NCBI GenBank assembly: GCA_009691445.1
Contig: SICL01000013.1
Span: 1 to 50,755, forward strand
Direction of reading: 5' to 3'
Source of the DNA: Candidatus Taenariivivens baikalensis
GTDB taxonomy: Bacteria > Omnitrophota > Omnitrophia > Omnitrophales > Aquincolibacteriaceae
Length of the DNA: 50,755 bases
Under the pieces are notes generated by a model. The model saw nothing but the letters and a program-made list of their open reading frames with translations, did no database searches and was not told the origin of the DNA. The translations under genes were made by a program, and so were the position numbers. Shown piece after piece: positions 24,401 through 33,200 of this stretch (the stretch's first letter is position 1; every line of letters starts with the position of its first letter).

Positions 24401-27112
24401 TTGATGGCTTATGCCCGTGAGTCTGGCAGGCGTTTAAAAACCCTTGGAGGGAGCAAGCTAGGAGCGTTGATATTCGGGGCACTGCACAAGAGATGGGGGC
24501 TCGCCTCTATTTCTGAAAAGAAAACAATTGCACAACAGATTATTCAAGTTCACAGAGTGATGGGTCAGATCCGCGCCCGAAATCATTCAGGTGAGAAATT
24601 TAATGAAATGCAGACTGTTGCGATCTCAACCGCCCTTTCCCCCTATTTTGAAATGATTAATTTTGACCCGGATCCTTCCTTGCAACTGGAAGATATTTTC
24701 CGGGAGGTTTATCTTGCTTCTGCGCCGGCCCGCTCGGAGGTTCGTCTTGGTCATTTGCAATTCGGGTCCTTGATCATTGGACCGGAGACTCTTCGCCTCC
24801 TAGAAGCGGCTGCCGCAGGAGTGGTTGGCCTGGCCCTTTACGGAGTTTGCCGATATCTTTATCACGGACAGCTGGTCAGGGATTTTACCAAGATCTTGGG
24901 CAGGAGAATGACGGGGACCCATCTGGAGCGGACCTTCTCTGAAGGAAAAATAAATTTTTGGAATCGTGATGTTCAGGATTTTTTATCGCCGCTTCTCCGA
25001 AGTTACCGCCCGCGTTCCGGATTTTATAAAGATCTGATGGACTATCAGCCCGCGGATTTACTCCAAAGCATCCTGTTGGTTTCTTATGCGGGAGAACTTT
25101 CTTCGATCGAGCCTCTTCTGGAAGCGGCTCTCAAGGATTTGAGAGATCTCGAAGGAAAAAAACTCACCCGGGCAGAACTTTTTAAGAGAGTTGACGCCAT
25201 CATTAAGTGTCAGTGGGACACGGGCCGGCCTGCCATTGCTCGAAAGGTTCTGAAAGCGTTCTCCGGCCTTGTGGAATTCAAAGAAGATGGCTACACCCTT
25301 CAGCTCCGGCCTTCTTCAACTGCTAAACCTTCGGACCTTTCCACTGTGGACAAACATCACTCTTTGTTACCTATTCCATTGGCATTGGACAGCGTCGATT
25401 TTGGATCAAAGCAATTAACGACTGCCAAGTCTCAGGAAATCCTGTTGAATGTTGTAAACCGTTGGGATGAACGGTTAAAGAAAATCGGGCTTAGCTTAGA
25501 TTTCTTAGCGCGGACCACCTCCGAAAAATTGTTGATGGCACCCAATCTTTCTCCAGAGCAATTACGAGGTAAATCTTTGTTGGAACTTGCCCGCATATTG
25601 GATAATGAGCGTTGTGAAGGAATTCAACAGGGAATAGTTGAGAGTGTTCATGTGGAGTCTGCCCACAGAATGCTCGAAGTCATTGGATTTAAGGATGTTC
25701 CAGTGCTCCAGGAAATCAAAGCTTACCTCAAAATGGCAAGACTGAAAATCCCTAAAAATTTGCGAGCTCAGGAAATAAGGGAAAAGAGAGAAGCGTATTT
25801 AACGGAAGCACGAAAAAAAGCTGGAGAAGCGGCTTTGCGGGCAGGTGTCAATGAGGAAAAATTTTGGAATTACGTTCATCTTTATCTTCAACAAGAAGAT
25901 GTCCTGCGCGATGGATTGGGAAAACAGCCATTGATTCTCACCGATGTTTATCGGGAATTTAAAAAACGCATTAAGGATGAAGATGTTTGGGAAGCGTTCC
26001 ACCTGAGATTTAGCGCTTCTGCCTATAGGGCAAGATGGAATACCAAAGATTTTGTAGAAAGAGATTCTTTAGTAAAAACAGAAGAACTACTCATAGCAGC
26101 ATTTCATGACCGCGATAAACTTGTTCCTGAAGAATTGCTGCCGCGGACCTCGCTCCTTGGAGATTCTAGCAGTGTGGTGAAGGAAAAGAAAAATAGATCA
26201 GAGGTCAGAGAAGTAAAGTTGGCGGCAGATAATCCGGTGATTTGGTCAGCGGATTTAAAAAACGTGCCAGCCTTTGTTCCCGTTCACTCGCGCACTCGCT
26301 TACCTGCTAACTTGCAGCTCGCGACGGGTTATACGGATCAATATCCAGTGAGGCTCCGGCGTTTTGGAAATTCCAGCGGTAGGGTTCAGATCACCGCAGT
26401 TTCGGGATCGATTGCGGATCTTGAACCGCGGGAAGCCGAGCCGGTTCTCAGAGAAGTTGAAAATGTTTTGACGCAGGAATCTGAATTTGTTGCGCGAACC
26501 AAAAAAATCTTGCCCGTCGAAAACGGGGCGGGAGCGGTGATCCGCTTGAGTGACCGGCTGCCGACGGCTGAAGAACTTGAAATGTTGAAATTGAATTTTA
26601 GAAATCCGAATCACCGGGAAGTGTGGGTGGTGTTAACCAAGTCTGGTTTAAAAGTTGAAAGGTTGAAAAGTGAAAAAGTTAATTCGAAGACTGAGATTGC
26701 TTCGGATCGTTTGAAGATTGTTTTTGTTCCGCAGGACGCAGGAGCAAAGCGGAGGATTGTGCAGATCAAGGATCAACTATTGAAAGCAGTGAATCAATTG
26801 CCGGAAACCGGCTCCAAAATTTCTTCCGTGATTCTTTCAGGATCGAAGCCGCTTTTGGATTTAATCGACGCCGAGCAGATCTCTCCGGTTGCAATTGAAA
26901 CCGGATCTTATTCCAGCTCCGAATCGAGACTCGCCGAGCAGCTTATCCTTGGAATTGTTGCCGACCGAATTTCTTCCAACGCTGAACTTACGCTCAAGGA
27001 ATATCTCGAACTTGCGGGAAAATATCAGAAGGTCCGGTCTTCCGCAATTGAGTTCTACACCGGAATCCTCCGCCAGCTTCACGCCGAACTGCGCACCTCC
27101 CAGTCTGCTTAA
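15443..27112 (+). CDS. Giant secreted-type protein 1 (3,889 residues) with repeated RSEVR motifs
   Basis: An unrecognised giant protein. It has a signal peptide (MKRLIAAGTLFFFLSTDCWG after a GTG start; an ATG at 15467 is the alternative; GGGGAG lies just upstream). Its N-terminal domain, about residues 40-580, is shared with the next gene: IQDAH (His80), VEG (Glu108) and GGFHT (His512). This arrangement recalls the EreA/ChaN/TraB (Tiki-like) superfamily, but only as a weak inference. The rest is long soluble alpha/beta sequence without known motifs, apart from a possible membrane helix at 3117-3140. The pentapeptide R-[SA]-E-[VLIA]-R occurs at residues 588, 608, 1137, 1197, 1569, 2335, 2390, 2807, 2833, 3097 and 3585. 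In-frame palindromic insertions lie at 288-308 and 1168-1191. The C-terminal domain is duplicated in a pseudogene near 37.1-37.7 kb. Confidence 0.7.
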   Translation: MILKPHNIMKRLIAAGTLFFFLSTDCWGSIPGIQIGVILHSETVRGFHVEIPQDLARVEKVFDAKNSDHPRVIFHIQDAHGHYGAQIQTKKILDYLSKQYGVRQIFVEGAASEARLDPKPVQIFKEKEKNLKIADTLAKYGMLTGADLYLVEKGNAVRADGIENPELYHEAYQALQEVFKASPETDDWIKNYFSRLDQIASRLLPPDLREALHEQQKFEDGNRDFIPYVKNLAALSKKHLKFDLQDLYSQLEYPQAARVLGVQSMEKGLKLEEARKEKEKLIQFLKLVIASKAKQSPGSPRRSAPRDDIQFIENFKIEMNTSPDSQASLRSFFENFSRTAGPKGFHFHDYPNFSLYAGYRILLSEIETDKLFEEVQTLFKKILNQLAQTEEQKEILGLYQDGALLRKLLKLELNRREWERVEARAGEIEPEKIVRRIESGVKGQRAESRERSEDKGTKDKPSALSAMHYAYFQALNFYTLSLKRETVFYQTLDREMQKRHLTKVVLVTGGFHTDGMDRVFQKNGISYATITPQISGGFKEASQVYRSVMLQGGMGQVLRHDRSPSEAANLMSVNLLQPSDFIKQMAGRSELRRWNQQIIRANPQNSDRSEVRAYQPGAYEDPRDLVDRGPMKSISPPVLTYSPRILFQELVKWMEFASRPKDLDGLIFWLERAARTLEIETDVNKLKANSVSEETYKQFRDIILAWNDLSAEVKYPPQAQAADPATKVLPRPAGRSKYLWVTTDEKYQFRHPDFPDLFFQVTTHEGFQRDHKFNRFRIVRDPEKKLEIGQIIDGHNQSRVFHFVYDDFGGRPVGVLILRTRSYAIPNPDFRGVVSGISLGLSEGEHSDSAYIGIHHRSVLAAPPAFAGKKAMVQFEGEFPIEARIRRKRFVLILKRNEKGELVDVAREVFNDQIGDFTGEINRFLADGKYGRASLGAPLSGIPVADPEGKPIWMSAALQNGVIIRTDEWKKVPPAAIYDFSQMLPGRLVPRFLDRVKSRKQHWFIVLRDFKEKPVDSYKLRISRDVYNQHSGLITGLDSDQRARVHLPDYDYRLPLKFKHHPVIALRFLDERQILFVVYDKAGLNIRGVFFFPFQGRRLDFSEELIQEELQLRKKYAYALDFQEILKKSFRIKKAKRSEIRNDSAGGFEDGDTPVKGLDVVLSGNQKPAPVSQVPGLVIPRSQPGASGTGADSALVRSEARSRGQENALFHLKVILKAAGRITRLSQDLREEAIADFAHILKDSYPANEGKDMAADIVDTDIEQTLASFLHLGVDSSQNKVNRWLAGIIFDQPQPMSTRRWVVANETFIRRNEQSEFIYYVDRPYRVRAPGLDKVVPEGGIAGELNAFFEVAHTADAMAPPYGVSVYQVSKSIILEELAKNPEMKQLVLSLSAQRFEELVLGMNETLAAQKMMSSIPDKNRRETLRALVNDFSHKNGRERLYALYGLFSVLDGSVNPDREWKTLGSGVSPIGDIGTDPLERLPHYDLFSQDLSRVSRNSIHTAIIRQSQLTLENSKQIAERLIPKGTLYVFTNSLSVPLVAQLLGEGFQNPILIVAGLQRFTKSESEGRSEVRGNGENKYETPSRIAYGILSRSDSESLFRDPADIPLARELIRNFIALFEDPAFYSNLIHQAWALHFKAPAAIAPQQHLFPLNLMPKPLHFQTAIRPGSKISAEKISSAFQAQQLLSFNKVLQNAEFKHEMARRLGEIDAALAVLGSGAPAAKPLSEMEIDILLQAAETIVAFYLGLPKNAEDLPIAATAKPIDVAAEKVKAFRDWLQTQSGEMSELERNLLLTVYTEGTLLQLSVSEKLPFGKAADIFAKRIPDFPPQMLAQLKDFYKDQKVSDRDLRNPSVFYGKRIIDWGGPDASARAGFLTAQLDAFERELIRREAEKQKGSYDAVMSGILFDSDFRVAGVEGNHRMILAQWMRRSAYQLARGIYDVLNARGLTGGRVWIDTESLAISEFPAALMMLNPENISFEDFLPWEETSDIDPFDPKWADMKKTFQVEYLSQKPMNRQILRWINSAKLIVYWELEALGATDIRVEKDPEAGLYQVHFKWAHEETDKAGTERTLIYRQVDSADFAVTARGAGKTDVYFFSNSAKELPALQKEIDSMRPRTLLAFGLRGGQVLSLNGYEKDDEAAERLSPEVAIYKAKPAAQDTTSPAPSAPKELTDAEKESKIHDILSAIPEKPKLDQLEMLWHQWTQAKRLLSQLPAGNPLQNEIENSLMEMADFAQAEMEVVRSRATQVLQMDKNFLEKLPADVEALLKTLERDGKLKVKQVKQLEQFSEIVNRNRSAPSHYRYVTDIVHRARKLSFLCSVSLPAPKPGVVVSRSEVRGREYGGDGQSKNENDEQGLRDLAQRVLNRALGYKPYALRSDESTGARSSSRAEVRTASEDSKLWTQAVVKDAQLEKVMTELLAQILPAEKKILNLENVRRLLSAAYKAQTGNQLYNKHPQIQPSLNARLIQLGFKDKEGQEPTLSLKEIKEGLVAAVLRDPKLKKDLSKKEQDISSADLKLILPEDYIFGVDADVYLSASPFQFMMFQDRNDLENSLVFQVKKGKLWIQHTQDAAPRILEPNNGKKNLVYLYRDASIRRFDASLQKEMESFRHGTDQESNRVGFAGLTVEVYFEEFETIQGWRPKGQSYNGLVRKVIWTDSVKKNNQVLTLSTIPGEIGGFSIDGLTLKSSRGEQPFIFSLPPTYDRRGPPTVNLSRILDLVRRGVFAKLLKEHRIELLVDDQKIQLDRIRPLVTDTGGNLKRQIKSYAMWEKNEGTLYPYRFYPLGVTVGDEEHPPLPFHAVRQVKRSELRTKIAKRLIKTQVPFPFEDVTPRSEVRMKQNGKSGEVAMPPIRNHGVEPYKPLARDFEAVRDWIESLAKSSDYLSRERIVFLAELLRLSREGKTVTLRPRAGLLNGIHAAIISRIPNYERFYNNTTANSSSHFPVLQWVQYFVANAKVDEILQGKSGKVSPKNSGNASVEELTDPELMAYARESGRRLKTLGGSKLGALIFGALHKRWGLASISEKKTIAQQIIQVHRVMGQIRARNHSGEKFNEMQTVAISTALSPYFEMINFDPDPSLQLEDIFREVYLASAPARSEVRLGHLQFGSLIIGPETLRLLEAAAAGVVGLALYGVCRYLYHGQLVRDFTKILGRRMTGTHLERTFSEGKINFWNRDVQDFLSPLLRSYRPRSGFYKDLMDYQPADLLQSILLVSYAGELSSIEPLLEAALKDLRDLEGKKLTRAELFKRVDAIIKCQWDTGRPAIARKVLKAFSGLVEFKEDGYTLQLRPSSTAKPSDLSTVDKHHSLLPIPLALDSVDFGSKQLTTAKSQEILLNVVNRWDERLKKIGLSLDFLARTTSEKLLMAPNLSPEQLRGKSLLELARILDNERCEGIQQGIVESVHVESAHRMLEVIGFKDVPVLQEIKAYLKMARLKIPKNLRAQEIREKREAYLTEARKKAGEAALRAGVNEEKFWNYVHLYLQQEDVLRDGLGKQPLILTDVYREFKKRIKDEDVWEAFHLRFSASAYRARWNTKDFVERDSLVKTEELLIAAFHDRDKLVPEELLPRTSLLGDSSSVVKEKKNRSEVREVKLAADNPVIWSADLKNVPAFVPVHSRTRLPANLQLATGYTDQYPVRLRRFGNSSGRVQITAVSGSIADLEPREAEPVLREVENVLTQESEFVARTKKILPVENGAGAVIRLSDRLPTAEELEMLKLNFRNPNHREVWVVLTKSGLKVERLKSEKVNSKTEIASDRLKIVFVPQDAGAKRRIVQIKDQLLKAVNQLPETGSKISSVILSGSKPLLDLIDAEQISPVAIETGSYSSSESRLAEQLILGIVADRISSNAELTLKEYLELAGKYQKVRSSAIEFYTGILRQLHAELRTSQSA
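16304..16366. repeat. GTCATTGCGAG-family palindrome inserted in frame in giant gene 1
   Basis: A complete 63-base unit starting GTCATTGCGAGCAAAGCGAA and ending CTCGCGATGAC. It is exactly 21 codons, encoding VIASKAKQSPGS onward at residues 288-308, and keeps the host frame open. It is recognisable as the same element that fills intergenic gaps elsewhere. Confidence 0.85.
18945..19016. repeat. CTGTTCCGGAAG-family palindrome inserted in frame in giant gene 1
   Basis: CGGCACCTGTTTCCCAGG at the left pairs with CTTCCGGAACAGGTGCCG at the right, with the shared centre ATTCCACGGTCTCAA. The 72 bases are 24 codons (residues 1168-1191, PAPVSQVPG...). An intergenic copy of the same family lies at 36941-37010. 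Confidence 0.75.
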
Positions 27113-27254
27113 TTAAATAGCCGCTTTAGATCGATCAATTGATAGCAAGAATGATCATTTCCGAGGATTTCCAATAATACGGAAATAAGCAGGGTATCTT
27201 CTTAAAGTAGGCAAATAACATCAGCCAAGGCTTTCTTAACCCTCAGGGACTCGA

Positions 27255-30200
27255 ATGTTGAAACGAATGACTGCTGGATTTCTAGTCTTTCTGCTATTGA
27301 TTGGGAACCCCGATTTTTGTTTTGGCAATGCCGCGGCCGCGAATTCTATATCCGAAATCATTCCCGAGAAAATAGGTCACGTCGACGAAGTTTATTTTCC
27401 ACAGCCCGCGCCCGCAGCCGTCAAGATTATTTATTTGATACAGGACGCGCACGCTTCATTAGAAGTTCAGCAAAACATTGCAAAAATCCTTCACCATTTA
27501 ATCACGACGCGGGGCCTTCGTACGGTCTACGAAGAAGGCTTTGACGGCGAGGTCCCGACCCCCAAATATTTTGGAGCCCTTCCTTTCTCTGAGGTGCGGA
27601 AAAAAGTTGGCGATTACCTAATCGATCATCTTGAAATGGGCGGTGCTGAATATTTGCACCTTCAGGACCCCGCGCAGTTTCGCCTCGTGGGAGTCGATCC
27701 TGAGAAACTTCACGAACAAAATATCCAGTGGTACGGCCGCAGCGCGTCTTTCCGTCCGATGATCGCCGGGCAGCTTCAGGAAATTTTATCTCGTTTAAAT
27801 AACCTGATTGCCAAACGATTTCCTGGCGAGATCAAAGACTGGCTGGTCCAAAGAGATCAATATCTTAAGGGACAAATGGATCCGGCCGCTTATCTGAAAT
27901 CACTTCGAAAATCGAAAATCGTTTCAAGGCTTCTTACAAAGGGTGATTACCCGCACCTCCAATTGGTTTTTAGGAGTCTGGATAATCCCCAAGAATCCAA
28001 GCTATCAGGGGATTTCTCAGCTCGTGAATTTTCTGCCGAGATCCAAGCCTTGGAAGACACGTGGACCGAGCAAGCGCTGGATAAAGGAAATCAAAATTTA
28101 TTTTTACTGTATCGGAAAATAGAAATGCTCACCCGCTTGAACGCCTTGAAGGTTACCTTCGATGAGTTTCAAAAACTCCGCGATAAACCCTGGAAAGGTT
28201 TGTCCCGCCAGGCAGCTCTCCTGATCTCAGAACTTGAAAATAAAACCGTTGTTCTTCCGGCCTTGTGGGAAGACGAGCTTCAAGCGGCGGTGCGCTTTTA
28301 TGAAACCGCCTTTGCCCGGGACGAAGCGGTGAGAGGAAATCTTGAAAAAGATTTCAAGTCCGGATCTGCAGCGCTTGTCTTTGGCGGTTTTCACACCAAC
28401 CGACTTAAACAAATCCTTCGTGATCTTGGCACTGCTTATTATGTGATGACTCCGGCAATGAACGGCGCAGATTCAGTCCACGAAAAACTCTACGAAAAAT
28501 TGATGAGCCAGGACACGGCTTCAATCCATCAGGGACCGGTCCCAAAAAGCAAAACGGACCAGTCCCTTGCCAGATGGCGTTCGATCTATACGCGTCTACA
28601 GCCTTTATCTCTGGACCAGGCGCGGGCTGAAGTCGGAAATGTTGTGACCCGTGCGGCGGGCCCTCGCGCAGCGGGACTTGTTTTTGATACGCCGGTTGGG
28701 CTGGACGCCCATCGCTCTGAACTCAGGGTGATTCCCAAGGATCCACGCGTGCTTGTTCGAATCGAAACCAAAGATTCCGTCTCGAAGCTGGATCGAATAC
28801 TTTTAAGAAATTCGGCCGGGAAACTTTATGTCCATTTTCGTATAAAAAATGAAGAAGACCGCGTTGCGCTTGAAAATCTAGTGAAGATTGATAACACGAA
28901 AGGAACCCTAAGTCGGGAAGATGGCTTACTGCTTCAAGTGATTAAACAGGGCGGTGTGCTTTTTCTGGACGCTACGGGTGCAGATCCTAAAAAGCTCGAA
29001 CCTTTCAATTCTCTTTTTGATGACCTGCCCTTTTATGGTACCCGTAAAAATCGAGCGCACCTGGAGCTCCAGGTCTTTGTCGCAGTGCCTTCCGAAGAAT
29101 TTGAAAATTACGCGAATACGGTTTACTCGCGTTCGCTGGTGGTCGACGAAACAGAACTCGAGCTTTCTCAGCCGCAGCAGGACGTCTTTGATCATAAAAA
29201 GGACACGATTCTTAAGGAAGACGCAAACCTCAAAGACACCGAGGTTGTAGATTTAAAGAAGATGTCGAATTACGAAGAGGTTTTGGTTGAGCGAATTTCC
29301 CTTCAAGGCGGGAAGTGGCATCACGCAGAAGGCGCCCTGGTGAAGGCCGTACGCGCCGGAAAGAAAAGATTGGTTCTTCAAGGTCCTCGTGATGATTCAG
29401 ACTTTCGGTATTTCCTTGATCAGATCCTCATCAAACGAGTCATTTGGGTTAACGGAGAACGCTTTGAAATTCCGACGGATTTTGACATTGAATTCCAGGA
29501 AAAGGATTATTCTAAAATCAATCCCTCGAAAAAAATTTATCCGCCAGGCACTTTGTCTTCGAAAGAAGACTTCACTTGGCTGATTCACAAAGGCAATACA
29601 ACCCACTTGCTTCGTCAGACTTCGGTTAATTCCAATAAGCATCAGCTGGAAGAACGCCCCGGACTACTGGAGACTGCGAAGCGGATCCGGATTATTGAAG
29701 ATCTTGATGATGACGGCTGGTGGCACGCGATTATGAATTCTCAGATTGAAAGGGTTGAGGTGGCTTTGCGCGTGAATGTGCCGGATGAATATGCCGACCG
29801 GGTGGCGTGGGACGAAGCACACGAAACAGCAGAAGCAATGCCGGTAATAGAAAGCTCGGAACTTCCGGAATTCAAATCCGGAACGGCGACGCTTTTAGGC
29901 TCGGAAGACTTGGCCCTGCTCCGGGAAAAAATCAAAGCTAAAATGGGGGCGAATCAAACCGTCGTCCTCGATGATCTCAGTTCGGGAACCTGGAAGAATC
30001 ATCTGTCAGATGACTGGATCCTGAGTGGGATTGCGTCCTCCACAGATTTTGCGTTTGAAGTGGTTAAGCAAAGAATGCTTCGTGAACTTGAAGCCGGCAA
30101 AACGGTGGTCTTAGAAGGCATTCACCGAAATCCAAAACTGCTTCAAGAATTTTCGACGCTTTGGGCGCCAGTTCCTTATCTGATTGTCAATGGCGAAGCC

Positions 30201-33200
30201 ATTTTGTTGAGCCAATTTAAAGGAAGTTTGATCCTTGTTGCGGCGGCAACGCCTGATACTGCGCCGTCTCAATCCGAGTATCATTTCGTGGAGCAGGAAT
30301 CTTCGAAATCGAAGGCAGAGTATTGGACGATTCTAAAAAAAGAATTTCCCGGGCTCGGTGAAGACAAATACAACCAGCTTTGGCGGCTTTTGGAGGGACT
30401 TAAAAATTTTCCCGCCGCGGAGAAACGAGGGGTATCGGGGAAGTCGTATCCGGCCAAGCTTTCCGTTTCACTTTCGAGGCTGCGCGTTTTTTCAAAATTA
30501 CTCGGCGCCTTTGACGGAAACGCGTTTGAGGCTTTCACTCACACCTGGGCGGTTCATTTTAGAAAAGAACCGGAACTGCGGGGCTGGATGGAAGTGCGGG
30601 CTAAAATTGCTTTTGGCCAGCAAGAAGCCAGACGGGAAAAGAATCAAAAGATTGCAGGTAAACGTCTCGACCGGCTTTTAAACACCGTGCGATCTATGGA
30701 CGATTGGCCATCCATTTATTGGCAGATTGTGAACACGCTGGGACTTGCTTCCCTGGATTCACTTTCGCGTGAACTGAGTGCTCAATCCGTTGATGCCGAA
30801 GAGAAAAATTCGAAGCCTTTTGAAATAATCAAGATGGCCTTGTTGAAACGCGCGATTCAGGAAGACCGAAGCCCCTCACGTCACCGGGAATCTTTTATTC
30901 GGGAAATTCTGGATCAAGGAAGCGATCGTGTGGACCCCAAGACGCCGGATATTGATTCTGCCTTTGAACTGGATCGTTTCAACGCCAAAGAACGTCTCGC
31001 GCTCACGACAAAAATAGCCAAGGCCGTTGGAATCATTCTGCTTCAAGGCCAGCCCGGAACGGGAAAGAGTTTTATGCTGCCGGAGCTTGCCAGTCAATTG
31101 GGATATGAAGGCGATCAGGTTTTAGGGCCGTTTACGACCGGCTCAACCGTGACGCAGGAAGATTTGCGCCGGAAGGGGCATCCCGCTGCGCCGTGGTTTG
31201 AATTCGACAAACCCGCCATTTTGCTTTGGGATGAAGCGAACACAGCCGACAATTCTGATTTTCATTTTTTTGTTAAAGAGGGCGTCAGCCCAATACGAAC
31301 CATCGTGATGACGGGAAACGATGAAGACACCGAAGACCGCAGGCCCGTGAATCTTGTCCTTGAGGAAGGCGTGACGATTGCCTTTGATCCTTTTGATCTA
31401 GCCTTTCTTCAAAGTGAAGCCGAGACAGCACTTCAGCATCAAAGCTTTCAAGATGAAACCGACGCGGAGGCCACCGCTCGTGTGGTCACGCGTCTTCACG
31501 AAATTTTTGACCGCGCCGGACCTCAGTACGAATTTTCTATCCGCGATGTTCAGGAATCGGTGAATCGATTGATTGCGTTCAAAGTGAACGCTCAGGATAC
31601 CGCGCAAATTATTTTTCGGACCTGGCTCGTGTACCGCGATCGTTTTGACGCGATCGAACAGCAGGCCCTTAGCCAGGTGATCTTGAGTGAATTTAGCGTG
31701 GACGTTGCCGTGCTGGAGTACGAGCGGCTGGAGAAGATCAAAGCAAAATATCAAAACGATCCGAATTTTATGGGAATTAGCTTGGTCGGCGAAACGCTGG
31801 CCTACATGGCGCACTTGGAGGATTTACTTGAAATCCGGGAAGGCCGAATGGCTGGGAAATTTTTACGCGCGGGCAAAGTTTCTTCGCTTGTTCTCGGTCC
31901 CTCCGGCTGGGGAAAGGACGCGGTGCTTGAGAGGCTGCTTAAATCGCGTGGTCTTGTGGACGGATTTGATTCTGCGAATAGTTCCAAACCCGGATCGCAG
32001 AAATTTTATCTGATCAACGGTTCGATGGATAACTTGGCCCTCAAGGAAGCCGTTGCGCGGGCCAAAAAAGAAGGCGCGCTTCTCGCGCTTCGAGAAATGA
32101 ATTTTCTTCGCTCCGGAATCTTGGAAGGAGAACTGAACGATTTATTGGCAGGAGGGATTCACGCCAACTCCGGCTTCTTTTTTTGCGGTACTTTAAATGG
32201 CGCCCATTTTACGGGGCGCAACCGGATTTCATCGCCTTTGATGAGCCGCTCGTTTGTCTTTAGCGCGCGGGCTTACTCGAATGAAAGTCTTCTTAAGATT
32301 GCTCAGGATTACGCAAAAGAAAAAAATCTTCAAACCGATCAGGCGGAATCCCTCGCTCGCTTTCAAATGTGGATTGCCCTCAAGGTAAAAAACGACGAAT
32401 TCAAACCCACGACCCGTGAACTCAAACGTGCGATTGATTATCTTGCGAAAAATCCAGGAAAGAAATGGCAGGCCGCGGCCCGCGTTGTTTACGGCGCGGT
32501 GTACGAACGCTGGCAGTTAAAAAGCGAAGATTTCAATAAAATTTACAAAGCCGGGGTCACGGATCAAGACATCAAGACAGCCACGGATCCGAGTCTGCTG
32601 AAACAGTATCAAAAGATAGCGGAGATGCTGCTGCCTGCTTCTGTCGGCAAAGTCAGTGTCAGTGTGAATCCCAAAACCCGCGATTCTTATTTTGATCACA
32701 AAAACAAAATGATCGTGATTAGTACTGCGGATATCACAAAAGGCCGCGGGGTTCAAAAACTGCTGAACCTTGTAGGAATGGTTTCATTTACCCGAGATGA
32801 ATTTTTTAAATCGACTCAAAAATCCAGCGAACGAACCAACGAAGCTTTGTCGGAGTTATTGTTTGGAGAAGCCAAGGACTTAAAAGGATTCGGAACGCGG
32901 CTGGTTGTCGGTGTTCAGACAGCGTGGGTGGATTATTTAATGTCTCAAACTTTTCACCGCGGCGCCACGGCCAAGGCTTCGATCGAAGCCCAGGCCATCG
33001 CTGAAATGATCCGAAACAAAGACACCGATGGGTTTTATGAACAGATCACCAGTGAGAAAAATCCTTTGACCGCGCGCAAGATCTTTTTTTATACGATGTC
33101 GGCCTTTTTGTACGGAGCAATCAGTGCTGATCAAGTTCAGGCGTTTCACAAGGAGCTCGCTACGAAAGGAAGCCAGAACAATGATTTCCAAATTGCTTCC

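Noticed and set aside
27113..27254. Possible promoter with TTGATA near 27138 ahead of giant gene 2
   Set aside because: No acceptable -10 at the right spacing; not strong enough to report.
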